Shown piece by piece: positions 9,784-18,916 of a stretch of 64,000 nt of DNA. Every line of letters begins with the position of its first letter. The first letter of the stretch is position 1. The DNA lies in NCBI GenBank assembly GCA_013697955.1, contig JACCVV010000067.1, positions 1 to 64,000 on the forward strand, read 5' to 3'. A model generated the notes under the pieces. It was not told the DNA's origin. It made no database searches and saw only the letters and a list, made by a program, of their open reading frames with translations. A program made the position numbers and the translations under genes. The stretch is from Tatlockia sp. (lineage in GTDB: Bacteria; Pseudomonadota; Gammaproteobacteria; Legionellales; Legionellaceae).

Positions 9784-10997
9784 TAATAATCCAAACCCAT
9801 AACTTCGCGAATCGTGTTTATATTTTTATTCGCTTCTTCTCTGGCTGCTTCTGATCCTTCAGCAACAATTCGTTTAACTGAACCCAGATCAGATTCATAT
9901 TCTTTAATACCTTCCTGAATTGGTTTTAATTCCTCATTGATTGCATCGACAATTGGCCTTTTACAATCGAGGCAGCCGATCCCTGCGGTAACGCAACCGT
10001 TATATGCCCAATCTTTAACCTCTGTTGATGAATAAATTTTATGAAACTGCCATAAAGGGCATTTTTCCGGATCACCAGGATCAGTTCGTTTTACACGCGC
10101 TGGGTCAGTAGGCATTGTTAAAATTTTCTTTTCAACCTGGGCAGGTTCTTCCCGTAAGCTAATGGTATTTTGATAGGACTTTGACATTTTTTGTCCATCC
10201 GTCCCTGGCATTTTTGAGGTTTCTGTTAGAAGCGGTTGTGGCTCCGTTAATATAATTTTTCCGCTACCCTCAAGATAACCCATCAGGCGCTCTTTATCGC
10301 CAATCGATAAATTGTTTTGGTTAGCAATTAGGGCTCGAGCTGTGCTAAGTGATTCGTGCGAGCCATCCTGCTGAAATTCTTTTCGCAGTTCCGCATAAAG
10401 TTTGCTATTTTTCTTTCCCATTTTTTTTATTGCTTCTTCCGTAAGCAATTCAAAATTAGGTTCCCGGCCGTAAAGATGATTAAACCGTCTTGCAACTTCC
10501 CGGGTCAATTCAATATGAGCTACCTGATCTTCACCTACGGGTACAAAATCAGCCCGATAAAGAAGTACATCTGCAGACTGCAAAAGTGGATAGCCTAAAA
10601 ATCCATAGGTGGATAAATCTTTGCCATGTAATTTATCTTGTTGATCTTTATAAGTAGGCACTCGTTCAAGCCAGCCTACTGGAGTAATCATTGAAAGTAA
10701 TAAATGAAGTTCGGCATGCTCTGGTACCCAGGATTGAATAAAAACCTTTGATAAACTGGGATTTATACCGCAAGCAAGCCAATCAACAATCATATCCCAA
10801 AGAATTGTTTCGATAAAACCCGGCTCATCATAGCGTGTGGTGAGGCCATGCCAATCGGCGGCAAAAAAATAACAATCATATTGATGTTGTAGCTTAAGCC
10901 AATTTCTGAGTACACCATGATAATGACCAAGATGTAAGCGGCCACTGGCTCGCATACCTGAAACAACGCGCTTGTTAGCACCATATAAAGCTGACAT
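9783..10997 (-). CDS. trpS: Tryptophanyl-tRNA synthetase with a candidate Fe-S cysteine motif
   Basis: Class Ic synthetase charging tRNA-Trp. HIGH appears as HLGHYHG near the N-terminus and KMSKS in DGQKMSKSYQN. I start at ATG 10997 (MSALYGANKR, 404 aa) because TTGAGGA lies 7 bases upstream; the longer frame begins at a TTG four codons earlier. Beyond KMSKS is an unusual cysteine set, C-x21-C-x6-C-x2-C, encoded at about 9,961-10,062 (ending CVTAGIGCLDCKRP). From memory, the Thermotoga maritima enzyme, which carries a [4Fe-4S] cluster for anticodon recognition, has a nearly identical C-x22-C-x6-C-x2-C. Cluster binding here is an inference. The protein is longer than the roughly 334-residue E. 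coli enzyme. Confidence 0.93.
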   Translation of the reverse strand: MSALYGANKRVVSGMRASGRLHLGHYHGVLRNWLKLQHQYDCYFFAADWHGLTTRYDEPGFIETILWDMIVDWLACGINPSLSKVFIQSWVPEHAELHLLLSMITPVGWLERVPTYKDQQDKLHGKDLSTYGFLGYPLLQSADVLLYRADFVPVGEDQVAHIELTREVARRFNHLYGREPNFELLTEEAIKKMGKKNSKLYAELRKEFQQDGSHESLSTARALIANQNNLSIGDKERLMGYLEGSGKIILTEPQPLLTETSKMPGTDGQKMSKSYQNTISLREEPAQVEKKILTMPTDPARVKRTDPGDPEKCPLWQFHKIYSSTEVKDWAYNGCVTAGIGCLDCKRPIVDAINEELKPIQEGIKEYESDLGSVKRIVAEGSEAAREEANKNINTIREVMGLDY

Positions 10998-11066
10998 CAA
11001 AATCCTCAAGATAAAAAGTTTAAACTTAAATTTAATTCTTAAAGGAACCTCTTAGGCTCCAATTTC

Positions 11067-11687
11067 TTATCGAAAAGGCTCAGGATCTCCTTTTCCTTCA
11101 CGAAGAATAACAGGATAATCGCCAGTCAAATCAACTACGGTGGTAGGTTCATGACCACAATTCCCACCATCGATAATTAAATCAATTTGATTACCAAGCA
11201 GATCTTTAATCGACTCAGGCTCACTTAGGGGAGCCGTTGCTCCTGGTAATATCAAGGTTGTACTCATTAACGGCGCTTCAAGACAATCAAGCAGGGCTAA
11301 AGTTATATTGTTTTCCGGGACCCGAAGACCTAGCGTCTTGCGTTTGGGATGGAGCATAAGCCGAGGTACTTCGTGCGTTGCATTTAAAATGAAAGTATAA
11401 GAACCTGGGGTGAATGCTTTTAGCAATCTAAAAATAGCATTTGGAACCTTTGCATACATGCCTAATTGCGATAAATCACGACAAACCAGCGTCATATTAT
11501 GATTTTTATCCAAATGACGAAGGCGGCGAATTCGTTCTAAAGCAGCCCTATTACCTAATTTGCAGCCTAATGCATAACCAGAATCAGTGGGATAAACGAT
11601 AACCCCACCCTCATCGATAATGGCAGCCGCTTGTCTTAATAACCGAGATTGTGGATTATCAGGATGAATTGCGAAAAACTGACTCAT
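11067..11687 (-). CDS. yciO: YciO-type Sua5/YrdC family protein
   Basis: Belongs to the L-threonylcarbamoyladenylate synthase superfamily (t6A tRNA modification), YciO branch rather than TsaC. It opens MSQFFAIHPDNPQ, almost the same as E. coli YciO. Core motifs are GGVIVYPTDSGYALGC and the basic KRKTLGLRVPEN, then IDLIIDGGNCG and VILREGKGD. Length is 206 aa against 206-207 in E. coli. YciO has been reported to have at most weak TsaC-like activity, so its own role is uncertain. It overlaps the stop/start of the upstream rnm gene by 4 bases; the pairing of yciO with rnm (yciV) near trpS is also seen in enterics. Confidence 0.9.
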   Translation of the reverse strand: MSQFFAIHPDNPQSRLLRQAAAIIDEGGVIVYPTDSGYALGCKLGNRAALERIRRLRHLDKNHNMTLVCRDLSQLGMYAKVPNAIFRLLKAFTPGSYTFILNATHEVPRLMLHPKRKTLGLRVPENNITLALLDCLEAPLMSTTLILPGATAPLSEPESIKDLLGNQIDLIIDGGNCGHEPTTVVDLTGDYPVILREGKGDPEPFR

Positions 11688-12526
11688 AAAGTCCCCTGTT
11701 TAGTAGCCCATTGATGCCAGACAGGCATACAGTTTACTGGTAGTTGCGCCTGTCTTCCAAGAGAAATACGCGATAATGTATCTCCGTGAAAATCAGAACC
11801 CGTAGAACTAAGTAGTTCATACCGAATGCAAAGGCCTGTCATTTCCTTAATTTGCGTTGTTGTCATCTCACCGGAAACGACTTCCAAACCAACACCGCCC
11901 GCTTCTTTAAATTCAGTAATTAACTCAAATAATTTTGTTCTGGTTAATTTATATTTTAAAGGGTGTGCAATGACTGCCTGACCTCCCGACGCCGCAATTC
12001 CTTCAACCGCTTCAGGAATAGAAATCCAGGGCGTTGCAACATAGGCCGGCTTGCCTCTTGCCAAATAACGTTTGAATGCTGTTTGCATGTCTACAGCAAG
12101 TCCTTCTTTTATAATTACCTGAGCCAAATGAGGTCGTCCAACCCGATTATGTCCAGCAATTGCACAGGCTTTCTCATAAGCATCGGCTATTCCGCATAAT
12201 TTTAATTTTTCTGAGATTAATTGTGCACGGTTTATGCGGCTTATAGTTTGCTGGTTGATAAGGGTGGTTATTTGATTACTTTCTGGATTAATGTTTAGTC
12301 CAAGAATATGAATATCGTATTTTTTCCAGCGAGTTGAAAATTCTATGCCATTAATAATTTGAATGGGATGATGTCTCGCAGCTTCCCGAAATTTTTCCAG
12401 TCCTGCCACAGTATCGTGATCAGTGAGCGCTAAAATTTGAATATTAGACTGTAAGGCTTTAGCTATCAAATCTTCAGGACTAAGGATTCCATCGGAGAAA
12501 TAAGAATGGCAATGTAAATCAATCAT
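11684..12526 (-). CDS. rnm: PHP-domain phosphatase/exonuclease Rnm (YciV)
   Basis: PHP-superfamily metal-dependent phosphoesterase. The E. coli homologue YciV/RNase AM trims 5' ends of small RNAs and hydrolyses 3',5'-nucleotide bisphosphates. PHP motifs: MIDLHCHSYFSDG at the N-terminus, LALTDHDTVAGL, NGIEFSTRW, then GGQAVIAHPLKY and STGSDFHGD. These are the metal ligands of the family. I start at ATG 12526; the frame could begin three codons earlier at TTG, and neither has a strong Shine-Dalgarno. A divergent promoter region lies upstream. Confidence 0.88.
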   Translation of the reverse strand: MIDLHCHSYFSDGILSPEDLIAKALQSNIQILALTDHDTVAGLEKFREAARHHPIQIINGIEFSTRWKKYDIHILGLNINPESNQITTLINQQTISRINRAQLISEKLKLCGIADAYEKACAIAGHNRVGRPHLAQVIIKEGLAVDMQTAFKRYLARGKPAYVATPWISIPEAVEGIAASGGQAVIAHPLKYKLTRTKLFELITEFKEAGGVGLEVVSGEMTTTQIKEMTGLCIRYELLSSTGSDFHGDTLSRISLGRQAQLPVNCMPVWHQWATKQGTL

Positions 12527-12566
12527 GGAAAGCAATCGGGTCAGGGGTTAAAGAGGGAAAAGGCAT

Positions 12567-12575
12567 AGTATAGCA
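12567..12575 (-). promoter_or_regulatory. Extended -10 element upstream of rnm
   Basis: Read on the minus strand this is TGCTATACT, an extended -10 (TGn-TATACT) about 41 bases before the rnm ATG. No good -35 is visible, which extended -10 promoters tolerate. It is the exact reverse complement of the element at 12,621-12,629. Confidence 0.45.
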
Positions 12576-12620
12576 AATTCACATGTCAAATGTTTCTTTT
12601 CCGAATAATTTTATCCGAGG

Positions 12621-12629
12621 TGCTATACT
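12621..12629 (+). promoter_or_regulatory. Extended -10 element upstream of the receiver-domain gene
   Basis: TGCTATACT, an extended -10 with start expected near 12,636, gives a short leader of about 25 bases to ATG 12661. It is the mirror copy of the -10 serving rnm, so the 130-base gap holds two divergent, matched promoters. Confidence 0.45.
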
Positions 12630-12660
12630 TTAGGCAGGATTGCCAAATTTTGGACTAATT

Positions 12661-13155
12661 ATGATTGAAACTACTAAACCGTGTGACGCTGTTTTGATTG
12701 TAATTGTCGAAGACAATCCTCATCAACGCAAAAAAATGAAACAATTTCTAATAGAAAGTTTTCCTAATTGCCAAGTCAAAACTATCGCTCATGGCATTGA
12801 AGCAATGAATTATCTCCTTACGCCTGTTAATAAGTATCATTTGGTAATCATAGATGGAAAATTAGATCCATTTCCAAAAACCTTTATCACCCCCGTTAAT
12901 GGACCCGACATCGCTGCGGCAATGAAGGAAAAAGGGATAGAAGTTCCGGTTGTTCTTTGCACTGGCAATGATCCGGAAAAGTTAAATAGCTTTGATAAAG
13001 TGTTTGGAAAGAGAGTTCCTGAGATTGAAAAACCATGTAGAAAATCGAATATTCAAGCAGTCTTAACGCCAATTATTGATAAGATAGCAAACGCCTTTCA
13101 AGAAAAAAATGAACGAATTCCTGATGTTACACCGAGTTATCATCGACCCGGTTAA
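12661..13155 (+). CDS. Stand-alone receiver-domain (CheY-like) protein
   Basis: A single REC domain without an output domain, 164 aa from ATG 12661 (a TTG seven codons upstream is the alternative). Receiver residues are present: acidic pair in VIVEDNP, phospho-acceptor Asp in LVIIDGKLDP, Thr in VVLCTGNDPE and Lys in EIEKPCRK. The loop after the Asp is longer than usual (DPFPKTFITPVNGPDIA). The C-terminal 20 residues are a polar tail. No histidine kinase lies beside it; it could serve a distant kinase or phosphorelay, for example the Hpt-carrying kinase at 41.8-44.3 kb, but that link is speculation. Confidence 0.8.
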   Translation: MIETTKPCDAVLIVIVEDNPHQRKKMKQFLIESFPNCQVKTIAHGIEAMNYLLTPVNKYHLVIIDGKLDPFPKTFITPVNGPDIAAAMKEKGIEVPVVLCTGNDPEKLNSFDKVFGKRVPEIEKPCRKSNIQAVLTPIIDKIANAFQEKNERIPDVTPSYHRPG

Positions 13156-13249
13156 TGCGATTTTTCAAAACCTGAGGATCCAATTACTTGCAAACTAACC
13201 AGTTTATGAACTATTCTTCACTTACAGAACACTTATTTTTTATATCACT

Positions 13250-14209
13250 TTGAGTAGTACTTCGCATAACACTAAAATTACTTATTCTCATTTGAACTCA
13301 AGGCAGTTAGCAAACCTTTGTGGCGAGTTTCATCAAAACATTAAAATGATTGAGAGTTTTTTTAATGTAAGAATTAAAATTGGCCATAGTGAAGCGGTTT
13401 TGCATAGTCATTCCGATAAGCTTAATCACAAAGCTGCGCATGTCATCACTCACCTTCATCAATTAACTAATCATCCAATTCATGCAGAACTGGTTAATTC
13501 TTTACTAAATGATCGGGATCAGGGATCAAAATTACATATGACAGACCCAATTCGCTTAAGCCGAAAGGCTATAAATCCACGTAACAATCCACAGGCTGAA
13601 TATTTAAAAAGTATAGATAAACAAGATATCATTTTTGCCGTAGGACCTGCAGGCACGGGAAAAACTTATCTCGCCGTTGCAAAAGCGATTGAAAGCTTTG
13701 AAAAAGGCGAAGTGCAGCGCCTTGTATTTGTACGGCCAGCCGTTGAAGCAGGAGAAAAGCTAGGCTTTTTGCCAGGTGATCTCGTCGAAAAAGTGCTTCC
13801 CTATCTTAGACCAATATATGACGCCTTATATGAAATGATCGGTTTCAAAGAAACCCAAAAATTAATAAAATCTGATGTAATTGAAGTGCTTCCCCTTGCG
13901 TTTATGCGTGGCAGAACCTTGAATGAAGCCTTCATCATTCTGGATGAAGCGCAAAATACAACCATTTTACAAATGAAAATGTTTCTTACCAGGATGGGTT
14001 TTGGATCTAAAGCCGTTGTTACTGGCGACATGACCCAAGTGGATTTACCCAACGGTACGCCTTCCGGCCTAGCTCACGCAGTCAAATTGCTTAATAAAAT
14101 TGATAAAATAGCTATTCATAGTTTTACCAGCCGGGAAGTAGTACGTCATCCTTTGGTTTCACTTATTGTGGATTGCTATGACGAAGGCGAAAAGGATAAA
14201 AAACAATGA
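13250..14209 (+). CDS. phoH: PhoH-family ATPase YbeZ
   Basis: P-loop ATPase/RNA helicase-like partner of the YbeY endoribonuclease in ribosome quality control. Walker A is GPAGTGKTYLA, Walker B AFIILDEAQNTT, followed by QMKMFLTRMGFGSKAVVTGD, all very close to E. coli YbeZ. An N-terminal KH-like segment (NLCGEFHQNIKMIES) precedes the ATPase. The first in-frame ATG would remove this conserved segment, so I keep the TTG at 13250 despite no obvious Shine-Dalgarno. The stop overlaps the ybeY start by 4 bases. Confidence 0.92.
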   Translation: MSSTSHNTKITYSHLNSRQLANLCGEFHQNIKMIESFFNVRIKIGHSEAVLHSHSDKLNHKAAHVITHLHQLTNHPIHAELVNSLLNDRDQGSKLHMTDPIRLSRKAINPRNNPQAEYLKSIDKQDIIFAVGPAGTGKTYLAVAKAIESFEKGEVQRLVFVRPAVEAGEKLGFLPGDLVEKVLPYLRPIYDALYEMIGFKETQKLIKSDVIEVLPLAFMRGRTLNEAFIILDEAQNTTILQMKMFLTRMGFGSKAVVTGDMTQVDLPNGTPSGLAHAVKLLNKIDKIAIHSFTSREVVRHPLVSLIVDCYDEGEKDKKQ

Positions 14210-14682
14210 GTTTTGTTATTGATATTCAACATGCCTGCGATAATCCAGTGCCGGTTAGAGATGATTTATTAATTAAATGGGCTGAATCCGCTCTATCTGA
14301 ACATCAGGAATCAGCTGAGCTGACTCTTCGTATTGTTAATATTGACGAAATACAGCAATTAAACAACGATTATAGACATCAAAACAAAGCAACCAATGTT
14401 CTTGCTTTTCCATCAGTTATCCCTGACGGCATCGAACTGGAATACCCGCTTCTTGGTGATGTGATTATTTGTCCGGAAGTCCTGGAAAAGGAAAGCCTTG
14501 AGCTTAAAAAACCTTTAGAAGAACACTGGGCGCACATTGTAATTCATGGGGTTTTACATTTATTAGGCTATGATCATATAAAGGACGATGATGCCTTTTT
14601 GATGCAAGTGGAAGAAATAAAATTGCTTTTAGAACTTGGTTTCACTAATCCCTATCCAATAGAGGAAGAAGAAGTTGAGTAA
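14206..14682 (+). CDS. ybeY: Endoribonuclease YbeY (16S rRNA maturation)
   Basis: Zinc-dependent single-strand endoribonuclease acting in 16S rRNA 3' processing and ribosome quality control. The zinc-binding signature is intact: HIVIHGVLHLLGYDH near residues 109-123. The substrate-side motif NKATNVLAFPS is also present. It is 158 aa, against 155 in E. coli. It sits between phoH and corC with overlaps on both sides, the standard ybeZ-ybeY-ybeX order. Confidence 0.95.
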   Translation: MSFVIDIQHACDNPVPVRDDLLIKWAESALSEHQESAELTLRIVNIDEIQQLNNDYRHQNKATNVLAFPSVIPDGIELEYPLLGDVIICPEVLEKESLELKKPLEEHWAHIVIHGVLHLLGYDHIKDDDAFLMQVEEIKLLLELGFTNPYPIEEEEVE

Positions 14683-15508
14683 AGAGGATGATAGTAGTTC
14701 TTTATTTGCGCGATTGTGGCAATTTTTACAAGTAGCGCCCCAAAATAAAGAAGAGCTCATTGGTTTATTACGTGACGCGCATAACCGTTCACTAATTGAT
14801 TCCGAAACCCTGGCGATGATTGAAGGGGTTATACAATTTGCTCATATGCGAGTTCGGGACATCATGTTACCCAAAAAGCAGATGACCTGTATTTCACAAG
14901 ATGACAGTTTAAAAGAAATTTTAGAAACAGTGGCCAATTCCGGCCATTCCCGCTTTCCTGTCACAGCTGATCATGGCGATGAAATCGTCGGGATTTTGCA
15001 CGCCAAGGATTTATTACGCTACAAAAAACAAGATGATCCTGATTTTGATCTTGATGATATTATCCGCGCAGCCCGATTTGTGCCCGAAAGCAAACGTTTG
15101 GATATTTTACTGGGTGAATTTCGAAATAATCGCAATCACATGGCTATTGTCGTTGATGAATATGGGGCCGTTAATGGCTTTGTTACGATTGAAGATATTA
15201 TCGAGCAGATAATTGGCGATATAGAAGACGAATTCGACATCGATGAAGAGGCTTACATCAAGGCTCATAATGATGATTATTATATCGTTAAAGCGCATAT
15301 GCCAATTGAAGAATTCAATGAACAACTGCACGCCAATTTCAGTGATGAAAGCTATGACACCATTGGTGGAATTGTGATGACTAATTTTGGGTACTTACCT
15401 AAACGCGGCGAAGCGATTACAATTAATTCCTTCGAATTTAAGGTCATCAATGCTGATGCAAGGCGAATCAAGCTGCTGGCTTGTTATGATAAACGCTCTA
15501 AAATATGA
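14675..15508 (+). CDS. corC: CorC/YbeX CBS-domain protein
   Basis: Two CBS domains (MLPKKQMTCISQDDSL... and ARFVPESKRLDILLGEF...NHMAIVVDEYGAVNGFVTIEDI) followed by the CorC_HlyC transporter-associated domain (YYIVKAHMPIEEFNE... to LACYDKR). Linked to magnesium/cobalt efflux and, through operon membership, ribosome metabolism. It is 277 aa, with no membrane domain. The start is a TTG at 14675 inside the ybeY end (GAAGAAG just upstream). The Lnt gene that often follows ybeX is absent; cpxR comes next. Confidence 0.92.
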   Translation: MSKEDDSSSLFARLWQFLQVAPQNKEELIGLLRDAHNRSLIDSETLAMIEGVIQFAHMRVRDIMLPKKQMTCISQDDSLKEILETVANSGHSRFPVTADHGDEIVGILHAKDLLRYKKQDDPDFDLDDIIRAARFVPESKRLDILLGEFRNNRNHMAIVVDEYGAVNGFVTIEDIIEQIIGDIEDEFDIDEEAYIKAHNDDYYIVKAHMPIEEFNEQLHANFSDESYDTIGGIVMTNFGYLPKRGEAITINSFEFKVINADARRIKLLACYDKRSKI

Positions 15509-15556
15509 TGATTTCATTATCTTGATATAGCAGAACTAAAAAAGGACCAAGATCGA

Positions 15557-16237
15557 ATGAACAGCAACATCCTGATTGTCGATGACGACACTGAATTAAC
15601 TGATCTCTTACTTCAATATCTTGAACCCGAAGGATTCAACGTTACCTGCGTCCACGATGGTGAAAATGCCGTCAAGATTGCACTAAATAAAACATTTGAT
15701 GCCATTATTCTTGACGTGATGCTGCCTAAGTTAAACGGTTTTGAAGTTTTAAAAGCTATTCGTGAACACTTAGAGACGCCGGTTTTAATGTTAACCGCCA
15801 GAGGCGATGATATTGACCGGATTGTAGGTCTCGAAATTGGCGCTGATGATTATCTACCCAAACCCTGTAATCCTCGTGAGCTAGTGGCGAGATTGCGGGC
15901 AATTCTTAGAAGAACACAGAAAATCCCCACCCAGCGTCCAATAATTGAACATCAAAATATTGTAGTTGATTGTTCAAAAAGAACAGCAACGCACGAGGGC
16001 CAGCTCATGGAACTTACCAATGCTGAATTTAATATTCTTGAAATGCTGATTAAATCACCTGGCCAAGCATTTTCGAAAGAAGAACTCACTGAATATGCAT
16101 TGGGCAGGAAATACACTGCCTATGATCGTAGCATTGATGTCCATATTTCAAACTTACGTAACAAACTTGGCGATAACCAGGAAGGCGAACCGCTAGTCAA
16201 AACGGTTAGAGGGTTTGGATATATGTTTAATGCGTAG
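15557..16237 (+). CDS. cpxR: Response regulator CpxR
   Basis: OmpR/PhoB-class regulator: receiver (DDD near residue 9, phospho-Asp in AIILDVMLPKLNGF, Thr in VLMLTARGD, Lys in YLPKPCNP) and C-terminal winged helix (LTNAEFNILEMLIKSPGQAFSKEELTE ... DRSIDVHISNLRNKLGD). The sequence and the coupled kinase indicate CpxR of the envelope-stress system. In Legionella pneumophila CpxR is known to control dot/icm and effector genes. GGACCAAG lies just upstream of the ATG. The gene ends overlapping cpxA. Confidence 0.88.
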   Translation: MNSNILIVDDDTELTDLLLQYLEPEGFNVTCVHDGENAVKIALNKTFDAIILDVMLPKLNGFEVLKAIREHLETPVLMLTARGDDIDRIVGLEIGADDYLPKPCNPRELVARLRAILRRTQKIPTQRPIIEHQNIVVDCSKRTATHEGQLMELTNAEFNILEMLIKSPGQAFSKEELTEYALGRKYTAYDRSIDVHISNLRNKLGDNQEGEPLVKTVRGFGYMFNA

Positions 16238-17597
16238 TTTGTATTGGAAAATATTTCTATCGTTTTGGCTTGCAACAATACTGATTATTATAACTACAGC
16301 CTGGGTTACTAGCGAAATAACCCAGAAGTCTTCAATTCCAGCGCGTGAGCGAGTATTTATGGATAGCTACGCTCACGCTGCAGTAGTTACCTACGAATCA
16401 GGAAGACAGGCCGCTTTGCAAAAATGGCTTGCCCATATGGGTGCTTCAAAACAGATGACCTTGTATCTGTTAACAAACACCGGTGAAATAATCGGCAATC
16501 AGCAACCACCAGCAATTGTTCAACAAATATCCACTAATCTTGCCAAAGATGAGTTGGACGATGGCTTATTAAAATTTGGGGATATTATTGTAAGCCACGA
16601 GATTGTTTCCATTACAGGAACAGCTTATCGGCTTGTGGCTGTCAGTGAGAAACCTCTGGCTCATTTTGTCGAAATCCCTTGGGCGGGTCTGACAATTAGA
16701 CTATTAATTGCAATAATTATTAGCGGTTTCATTTGCTATTTACTCTCCATTTATCTAACCCAACCGCTTCGCTCATTGATTCTTGCCGCAAAATCTATCG
16801 GAACAGGCAATCTTAATACAAGAGTTGGTCATCTAAAAGGCCATTATCATGATGAAATTGCTGAATTAAGTGATGAATTTGATCAAATGGCCGAACAATT
16901 AGAAACCATAATGAATTCTAAAGAACGTCTTCTACAAGATATTTCCCATGAATTACGTTCTCCTCTTGCAAGAATGCAAATCGCAATTGAATTGGGGCGC
17001 AATAAAACAACTAAAGCTGCTGAACCAGAGTTTGACCGACTGGAAACGGAATGTTTACGCTTAAATACGCTAATAGGTGAAATACTGGAATTTGCGAGGC
17101 TAGATACTTCTTCAAATCAACTTAATAAAACGCTAATCAATTTACCTGACTTAGTCCAGGAAGTAGTCAATGATGCCAACTTTGAAACAGGTAGTCCAGT
17201 AGTAACTTTTCAGCCTTCCTTACCCTTCGAATTATTTCTTGATGAGCGCTTAATTCATCGAGCAATTGAAAATATCATCCGCAATGCCCTTCGTTATTCT
17301 GTTCCTAATCCGAAAATAAATGTTCGTTTATTTTGGGCTAAATCAAAGTCGGAACTTTACATTGATATAGCAGATAACGGTCCTGGGGTTCCAGAAGATC
17401 AATTAGAGAAAATTTTTAATCCCTTTTATAGGGTCGATCCATCAAGAGAAAAAAAAACAGGAGGTTACGGACTCGGCTTATCTATAGCCCAACAAGCTAT
17501 TAAATTACATAATGGTTACATAAAAGCAATGAACCGTAAAAATGGCGGTTTATTGGTAAGAATTGTTTTCCCTACCTTAGTCAATCAGGAAGTTTAA
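16230..17597 (+). CDS. cpxA: Sensor histidine kinase CpxA
   Basis: Inner-membrane kinase partner of CpxR. TM1 is at about residues 5-25 (IFLSFWLATILIIITTAW), then a periplasmic domain, TM2 near 155-180 (LIAIIISGFICYLLSIYL), HAMP (TQPLRSLILAAKSIG), HisKA (LLQDISHELRSPLARMQ, phospho-His) and HATPase_c (NAL, DNGPGVP, GYGLGLSIAQQ). I start at ATG 16230 (MRSLYWKIFLSFW, 455 aa), which overlaps the cpxR stop as AATGCGTAG; the longer frame would begin at a TTG five codons earlier. Confidence 0.88.
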   Translation: MRSLYWKIFLSFWLATILIIITTAWVTSEITQKSSIPARERVFMDSYAHAAVVTYESGRQAALQKWLAHMGASKQMTLYLLTNTGEIIGNQQPPAIVQQISTNLAKDELDDGLLKFGDIIVSHEIVSITGTAYRLVAVSEKPLAHFVEIPWAGLTIRLLIAIIISGFICYLLSIYLTQPLRSLILAAKSIGTGNLNTRVGHLKGHYHDEIAELSDEFDQMAEQLETIMNSKERLLQDISHELRSPLARMQIAIELGRNKTTKAAEPEFDRLETECLRLNTLIGEILEFARLDTSSNQLNKTLINLPDLVQEVVNDANFETGSPVVTFQPSLPFELFLDERLIHRAIENIIRNALRYSVPNPKINVRLFWAKSKSELYIDIADNGPGVPEDQLEKIFNPFYRVDPSREKKTGGYGLGLSIAQQAIKLHNGYIKAMNRKNGGLLVRIVFPTLVNQEV

Positions 17598-17601
17598 CTA
17601 A

Positions 17602-18894
17602 ATGAAATTTATTAAAACACTATATTTCTGGATTCTTTTTGCGTTCATTAGCGGTTGCGCGCTAGGAATTTTAAGTCCCAGTTTAGGTCTGGCAATGGAG
17701 CCCCTAGGTACTGATTTTATTAAGCTTATTAAAATTTTTATTGGTCCGATTATATTTCTGACAGTAGCAACAGGAATTGCCCAAACTGGCTCTCTTTCCA
17801 AATTAGGCAATATTGGCCTTAAAGCATTTATTTACTTTGAATTAGTTTCAACCGCCGCTCTTCTTATCGGATGGGCTGCCGCTTTAATATTTACTCCGGG
17901 TTCTTCGCTTCATGTCGATATAAACACTATGGATCAGCAGCCCATCGCGCAATTTTTAGAAAGCTCAAAACACCAAAGTTTCATCCAGTTTGTTCAAAAT
18001 ATTATTCCTGGCTCGCTTTTTGAACCTTTTGTAAAAGGTGACATCTTACAAATTTTATTCTTAAGTATTTTATTTGGAGTCTCTTTGCTAGCTGTAGGTC
18101 AGTCAGGTGCAAAATTGGTTCTGGAGTTCATGGACAAGCTCACAAAGATTTTATTTAACACGATACGAATTATTATGTATGCCGCTCCTCTCGGCGTCTT
18201 TGGAGCAATGGCTTTTACAGTTGCTAAATTTGGCAGTCAATTTTTCCTACCCCTTCTTGGTTTGATAGGAACCTTCTTTTTAGCCGGATTTCTATTTATT
18301 TTTATCGTTTTAAACTTAATCGCCCGCTTTTCAGGCTTTTCACTTTTAAGTTTTTTAAGGTACATGGCTCCCGAATTATTACTGGTTTTGGGCACCTCAT
18401 CCAGTGAAGCGGCCTTACCACAATTACTGCAAAAACTGGAAAAGCTTGGCTGTGAACGCGAAACAATCGGTGTTGTTGTACCGCTTGGGTATTCTTTTAA
18501 TTTGGATGGAACCAATATTTACATTGTTCTCGCTGCCTTGTTTATTGCACAAGCGCTTGGTATTCATTTGACCATGGTTCAACAACTCACCTTGTTTGCA
18601 ACCGCAATGTTATCTTCAAAAGGTGCTGCCGGAATTACTGGTGCTGGATTTATTACCCTTGCAGTAACGCTTTCAGCAGTCCCGATTATCCCTCCGGTAG
18701 GTATTGTGCTGGTACTGGGTATCGATCGGTTCATGAGCGTTGGCCGTTCAATGATCAATTTTATAGGTAATGGAGTTGCCTCTGTGGTTATAAGCCGTTG
18801 GCAAAATGAAATAACACCCCGACAATTGGCAAATAAGTTATCGGTCGAACAAGAAACCTTTATCGAAATTGATACTAGCAAATTTAGCGTATAA
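17602..18894 (+). CDS. Dicarboxylate/amino-acid:cation symporter (DAACS family)
   Basis: An inner-membrane sodium- or proton-coupled carrier of the GltP/DctA type, 430 aa with many hydrophobic segments. Family signatures are clear: FIKLIKIFIGPIIFLTVATGIA, GTSSSEAALPQLL (serine-rich re-entrant loop), GYSFNLDGTNIY, SSKGAAGITGAGFITLA and IDRFMSVGRSMINFIGN. The substrate is probably glutamate, aspartate or a C4-dicarboxylate. It starts 4 bases after cpxA, so it may be co-transcribed with the Cpx pair. Confidence 0.9.
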   Translation: MKFIKTLYFWILFAFISGCALGILSPSLGLAMEPLGTDFIKLIKIFIGPIIFLTVATGIAQTGSLSKLGNIGLKAFIYFELVSTAALLIGWAAALIFTPGSSLHVDINTMDQQPIAQFLESSKHQSFIQFVQNIIPGSLFEPFVKGDILQILFLSILFGVSLLAVGQSGAKLVLEFMDKLTKILFNTIRIIMYAAPLGVFGAMAFTVAKFGSQFFLPLLGLIGTFFLAGFLFIFIVLNLIARFSGFSLLSFLRYMAPELLLVLGTSSSEAALPQLLQKLEKLGCERETIGVVVPLGYSFNLDGTNIYIVLAALFIAQALGIHLTMVQQLTLFATAMLSSKGAAGITGAGFITLAVTLSAVPIIPPVGIVLVLGIDRFMSVGRSMINFIGNGVASVVISRWQNEITPRQLANKLSVEQETFIEIDTSKFSV

Positions 18895-18916
18895 TTAGAG
18901 AAGGAAAGTATTCAAG

